A stretch of 6,963 bases of DNA, taken from assembly GCA_035549615.1 (NCBI GenBank), contig DASZQO010000190.1, positions 1 through 6,963 of the forward strand. The letters are read 5' to 3'. Under the pieces are notes generated by a model that saw nothing but the letters and a program-made list of their open reading frames with translations, was not told where the DNA came from and did not search any database. Position numbers and translations under genes: made by a program. Of this stretch, positions 5,294 through 6,963 are shown piece by piece; within the stretch, counting starts at the first letter, position 1, and each line of letters opens with the position of its first letter. This DNA comes from JAKAWQ01 sp035549615 (GTDB taxonomy: Bacteria; Pseudomonadota; Alphaproteobacteria; Acetobacterales; Acetobacteraceae).

Positions 5294-5776
5294 CTAAAGA
5301 TGTTCGAGAATCGCCTCGGCGCTGCTCACCTCGAAGCCGCCCGGCTGCTCGACCGCGAGATGAGTGACCTTGCCGTTCTCCGCAATCAGGGCAAAACGCT
5401 GGCTCCGGATCCCGAGCCCGCGCGCGACGAGATCGAGCTCAAGGCCGAGCGCCCTGGTAAGAGCGCCGGAGCCGTCCGCCAGCATCGTCACCGCGCCGTC
5501 CACATGCTGATCCTTGGCCCAGGCGCCAAGCACGAAGGCATCGTTCACGGCCATGCAGACGATCGTGTCCACACCCTTGGCCTTGATCGCCGCCGCATTC
5601 TCCACGAATCCCGGGAGATGCTTGATGCTGCAGGTGGGGGTAAAGGCGCCGGGCACGGCGAACAGCACCACCTTCTTCGCTTTGAAGATCTCATCGGTGG
5701 AGATCTCCTTCGGCCCTTCGGCCGTCACGGTCATCAACTTCATCGACGGAATCGTGTCGCCGACCTTGATCGCCAT
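5294..5776 (-). CDS. Peroxiredoxin, Prx5/type II (AhpC-TSA/redoxin superfamily)
   Basis: The protein has 160 residues, full length for a Prx5/plant type II peroxiredoxin. It is a cytosolic thiol peroxidase reducing hydrogen peroxide and organic hydroperoxides with electrons from glutaredoxin or thioredoxin. The active-site motif VPGAFTPTCS carries the peroxidatic Cys49 with P42 and T46. R124 in LGIRSQRFAL is the likely catalytic arginine. A second cysteine, C74 (VDTIVCMAVND), is 25 residues later, the spacing of the C51/C76 pair in plant type II enzymes. The N-terminus MAIKVGDTIPSMKL is typical and there is no signal peptide. Upstream sequence has GGAG seven bases before the ATG and a second AGGAG one base away. 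The gene is divergent from yqgE across about 108 bp; no OxyR-type site was recognised there. No glutaredoxin domain is fused. Confidence 0.93.
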   Translation of the reverse strand: MAIKVGDTIPSMKLMTVTAEGPKEISTDEIFKAKKVVLFAVPGAFTPTCSIKHLPGFVENAAAIKAKGVDTIVCMAVNDAFVLGAWAKDQHVDGAVTMLADGSGALTRALGLELDLVARGLGIRSQRFALIAENGKVTHLAVEQPGGFEVSSAEAILEHL

Positions 5777-5884
5777 TCTCCTGCTCCGCCCCTTTTGCTT
5801 TCGGATCGTGATTCCTAGCCTGCTCTGCCGGAAGTGTCACCGGGAGCGCTTGCGTGGCCGTGCGGATCGCCCCAGATTCAGAGG

Positions 5885-6472
5885 ATGTCCGTGATTCCGC
5901 CAGAACGGCCCGAAGGCAACGGCTTCCTCACCGGGCAGCTCCTCATTGCCATGCCCACGATGGCCGATCCGCGCTTTGCGCAAAGTGTGATCTTCATGTG
6001 CGCCCATACGCCGGATGGGGCAATGGGTATCGTCGTCAACCGCCCTCTCGCCCAGCCGAGCTTCGATGAGCTGTTGAAGCAGCTCGATATCGATCCCGTA
6101 CCGCCGGCGCGGCGCATCCGGCTCTGCTCGGGCGGGCCGGTCGAGAATGCGCGAGGCTTCGTGCTGCACACGGCCGATTGGACGGGGGAAGGAAGCCTGC
6201 GGGTGGATGATGCGCTCGCGCTCACCGCGAGCCTTGATATCCTCAAGGCGATCGCCGAGGGCGGCGGGCCCCGCGCCGGCCTGCTTGCCCTTGGCTATGC
6301 CGGCTGGGGTCCTGGCCAGCTCGACACCGAGATCACCCAGAATGCCTGGCTGTTCGGTCCGGCGGATGAAGCCCTGGTCTTCGGCGAGGACCACGAGACC
6401 AAGTGGCGCCGGGCGCTGGCCAAGCTGCACATCGATCCCGGCTCCCTTTCCGGCGCGGCCGGACACGCTTGA
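5885..6472 (+). CDS. yqgE: YqgE/AlgH family protein (UPF0301)
   Basis: The protein has 195 residues, within the family's usual 180-200. Conserved blocks in order: GNGFLTGQLLIAMPTMADPR and FAQSVIFMCAHTPDGAMGIV followed by VNRP (residues about 11-54), CSGGPVENARGFVLH (81-95), and LGYAGWGPGQLDTEITQNAW followed by LF (about 137-158). The family is widespread and structurally known but its biochemical role is unclear. AlgH in Pseudomonas was named for an alginate-related phenotype. The start is uncertain. ATG 5885 is directly preceded by GAGG with no spacing. GTG 5891 would have that GAGG six bases away. GTG 5834 would add 17 unconserved residues. It is followed by 124 bp before the next gene on the same strand. 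Confidence 0.92.
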   Translation: MSVIPPERPEGNGFLTGQLLIAMPTMADPRFAQSVIFMCAHTPDGAMGIVVNRPLAQPSFDELLKQLDIDPVPPARRIRLCSGGPVENARGFVLHTADWTGEGSLRVDDALALTASLDILKAIAEGGGPRAGLLALGYAGWGPGQLDTEITQNAWLFGPADEALVFGEDHETKWRRALAKLHIDPGSLSGAAGHA

Positions 6473-6596
6473 TCGCGCGCCAGACCGCTCGGGCGGGAGG
6501 AGCCCGCAGAGTGCCCGCATGGCGATAGCGTAAGACTTACCAACAGGCTGCCCGCGCAGGGTGCTATCATGTTCCTCCAAACCATCGGGGGGAACG
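6473..6596 (+). promoter_or_regulatory. Intergenic region with a weak terminator-like fold and a possible promoter
   Basis: CGGGC and GCCCG around 6490-6506 make a short hairpin after yqgE, with no T-run. TATCAT at 6565-6570 resembles a -10 box about 27 bases before the next ATG, but no good -35 sequence lies 16-18 bases upstream, so a promoter here is tentative. A GGGGGGAA run ends just before the next start and is its ribosome binding site. Confidence 0.3.
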
Positions 6597-6963
6597 ATGT
6601 CCGGCATACCGGTCCGCCTCGAGCGGGAGGGCGATATCGGTCTGATTCTGGTCGATCACCCGCCGGCGAATGTGCTTTCGCCGCCGGTGCGGCAGGGGCT
6701 GCTCAACGTGATCGCGGAGCTTGCCAGCGATCCCCATCTCAGCGCCGGGGTGATCGCCGGTGCCGGCCGCAGCTTTATGGCCGGGGTGGATGTCCGCGAG
6801 TTTGACAGCCCGCCGGTCGAGCCGGTGCTCGCTGCGATCACGGCGGCGCTGGAGGCACTGGCCAAGCCGATCGTGGCGTCCATGCACGGCAGCGCGCTCG
6901 GGGGTGGATTTGAGATCGCGCTCGCCTGCCATGGCCGGGTGATCGCGCCGGACGGAGCGGTCG
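6597..6963 (+). CDS. Enoyl-CoA hydratase/isomerase (crotonase) domain, 3'-truncated by window; probably FadB/FadJ-like
   Basis: The first 122 residues are visible and the frame is still open at the window edge. The N-terminus MSGIPVRLEREGDIGLILVD followed by HPPANVLS is the first strand pair of a crotonase fold. AGRSFMAGVDVREF (residues 56-69) matches the first oxyanion-hole segment, with V64 where AGAD is more common. HGSALGGGFEIALACHGRV (97-115) matches the second, with G103 and the first catalytic glutamate at E106. These residues hydrate or isomerise enoyl-CoA in fatty-acid beta-oxidation. The segment most resembles the N-terminal hydratase domain of bifunctional FadB/FadJ proteins with a following 3-hydroxyacyl-CoA dehydrogenase domain, but that part lies outside the window, so a single-domain hydratase is possible. 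The start is supported by a GGGGGGAA ribosome site four bases before the ATG. Confidence 0.85.
   Translation, partial: MSGIPVRLEREGDIGLILVDHPPANVLSPPVRQGLLNVIAELASDPHLSAGVIAGAGRSFMAGVDVREFDSPPVEPVLAAITAALEALAKPIVASMHGSALGGGFEIALACHGRVIAPDGAV

Noticed and set aside
5258..5818. Plus-strand open frames (186 and 126 residues) opposite the peroxiredoxin gene
   Set aside because: Antisense to a full-length peroxiredoxin with intact catalytic motifs; no motif of their own.
6567..6932. Minus-strand open frame opposite the crotonase gene
   Set aside because: Antisense to conserved oxyanion-hole motifs; composition is that of a shadow frame.

Overview
The window is high-GC, densely packed bacterial chromosome, most likely from an alphaproteobacterium. 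Acetobacteraceae/Rhodospirillales is my best guess. The guess rests on the gene families present (a DUF1127 protein beside a LysR regulator, YqgE/UPF0301, a crotonase-type fatty-acid oxidation protein) and on intergenic hairpins of the TTCTTT..AAAGAA type that I associate from memory with Acetobacteraceae. I could not check this by search. I see no tRNA, rRNA, CRISPR array, insertion sequence or prophage.

Left part (2-3350, + strand): a three-gene, apparently translationally coupled operon. It encodes a proline-rich protein with a degenerate OmpA-like C-terminus (5' end cut by the window), a four-helix MotA/TolQ/ExbB-like proton-channel subunit, and a MotB-like partner. The partner has one membrane helix carrying an aspartate, about 290 residues of coiled coil and a canonical OmpA peptidoglycan-binding domain. 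Together they look like an ion-driven envelope machine resembling MotAB, TolQR and ExbBD, but I cannot name it. This is the most interesting system here.

Middle (3351-4216): about 540 bp without a credible gene, holding eight palindromes or hairpins in 460 bp. Then comes a 77-residue DUF1127 protein on the minus strand. A roughly 90-100 bp divergent intergenic region with two pairs of tandem direct repeats separates it from a LysR-type regulator on the plus strand.

Right part (4223-6963): the LysR gene converges on a Prx5/type II peroxiredoxin gene on the minus strand. A cloverleaf-like nested palindrome lies between them. The peroxiredoxin gene is divergent from yqgE (UPF0301) on the plus strand. 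The window ends inside the enoyl-CoA hydratase domain of a crotonase-family protein, probably the N-terminus of a FadB/FadJ-like multifunctional enzyme. These right-hand genes look like ordinary housekeeping and stress genes and do not form an obvious system with the motor operon.
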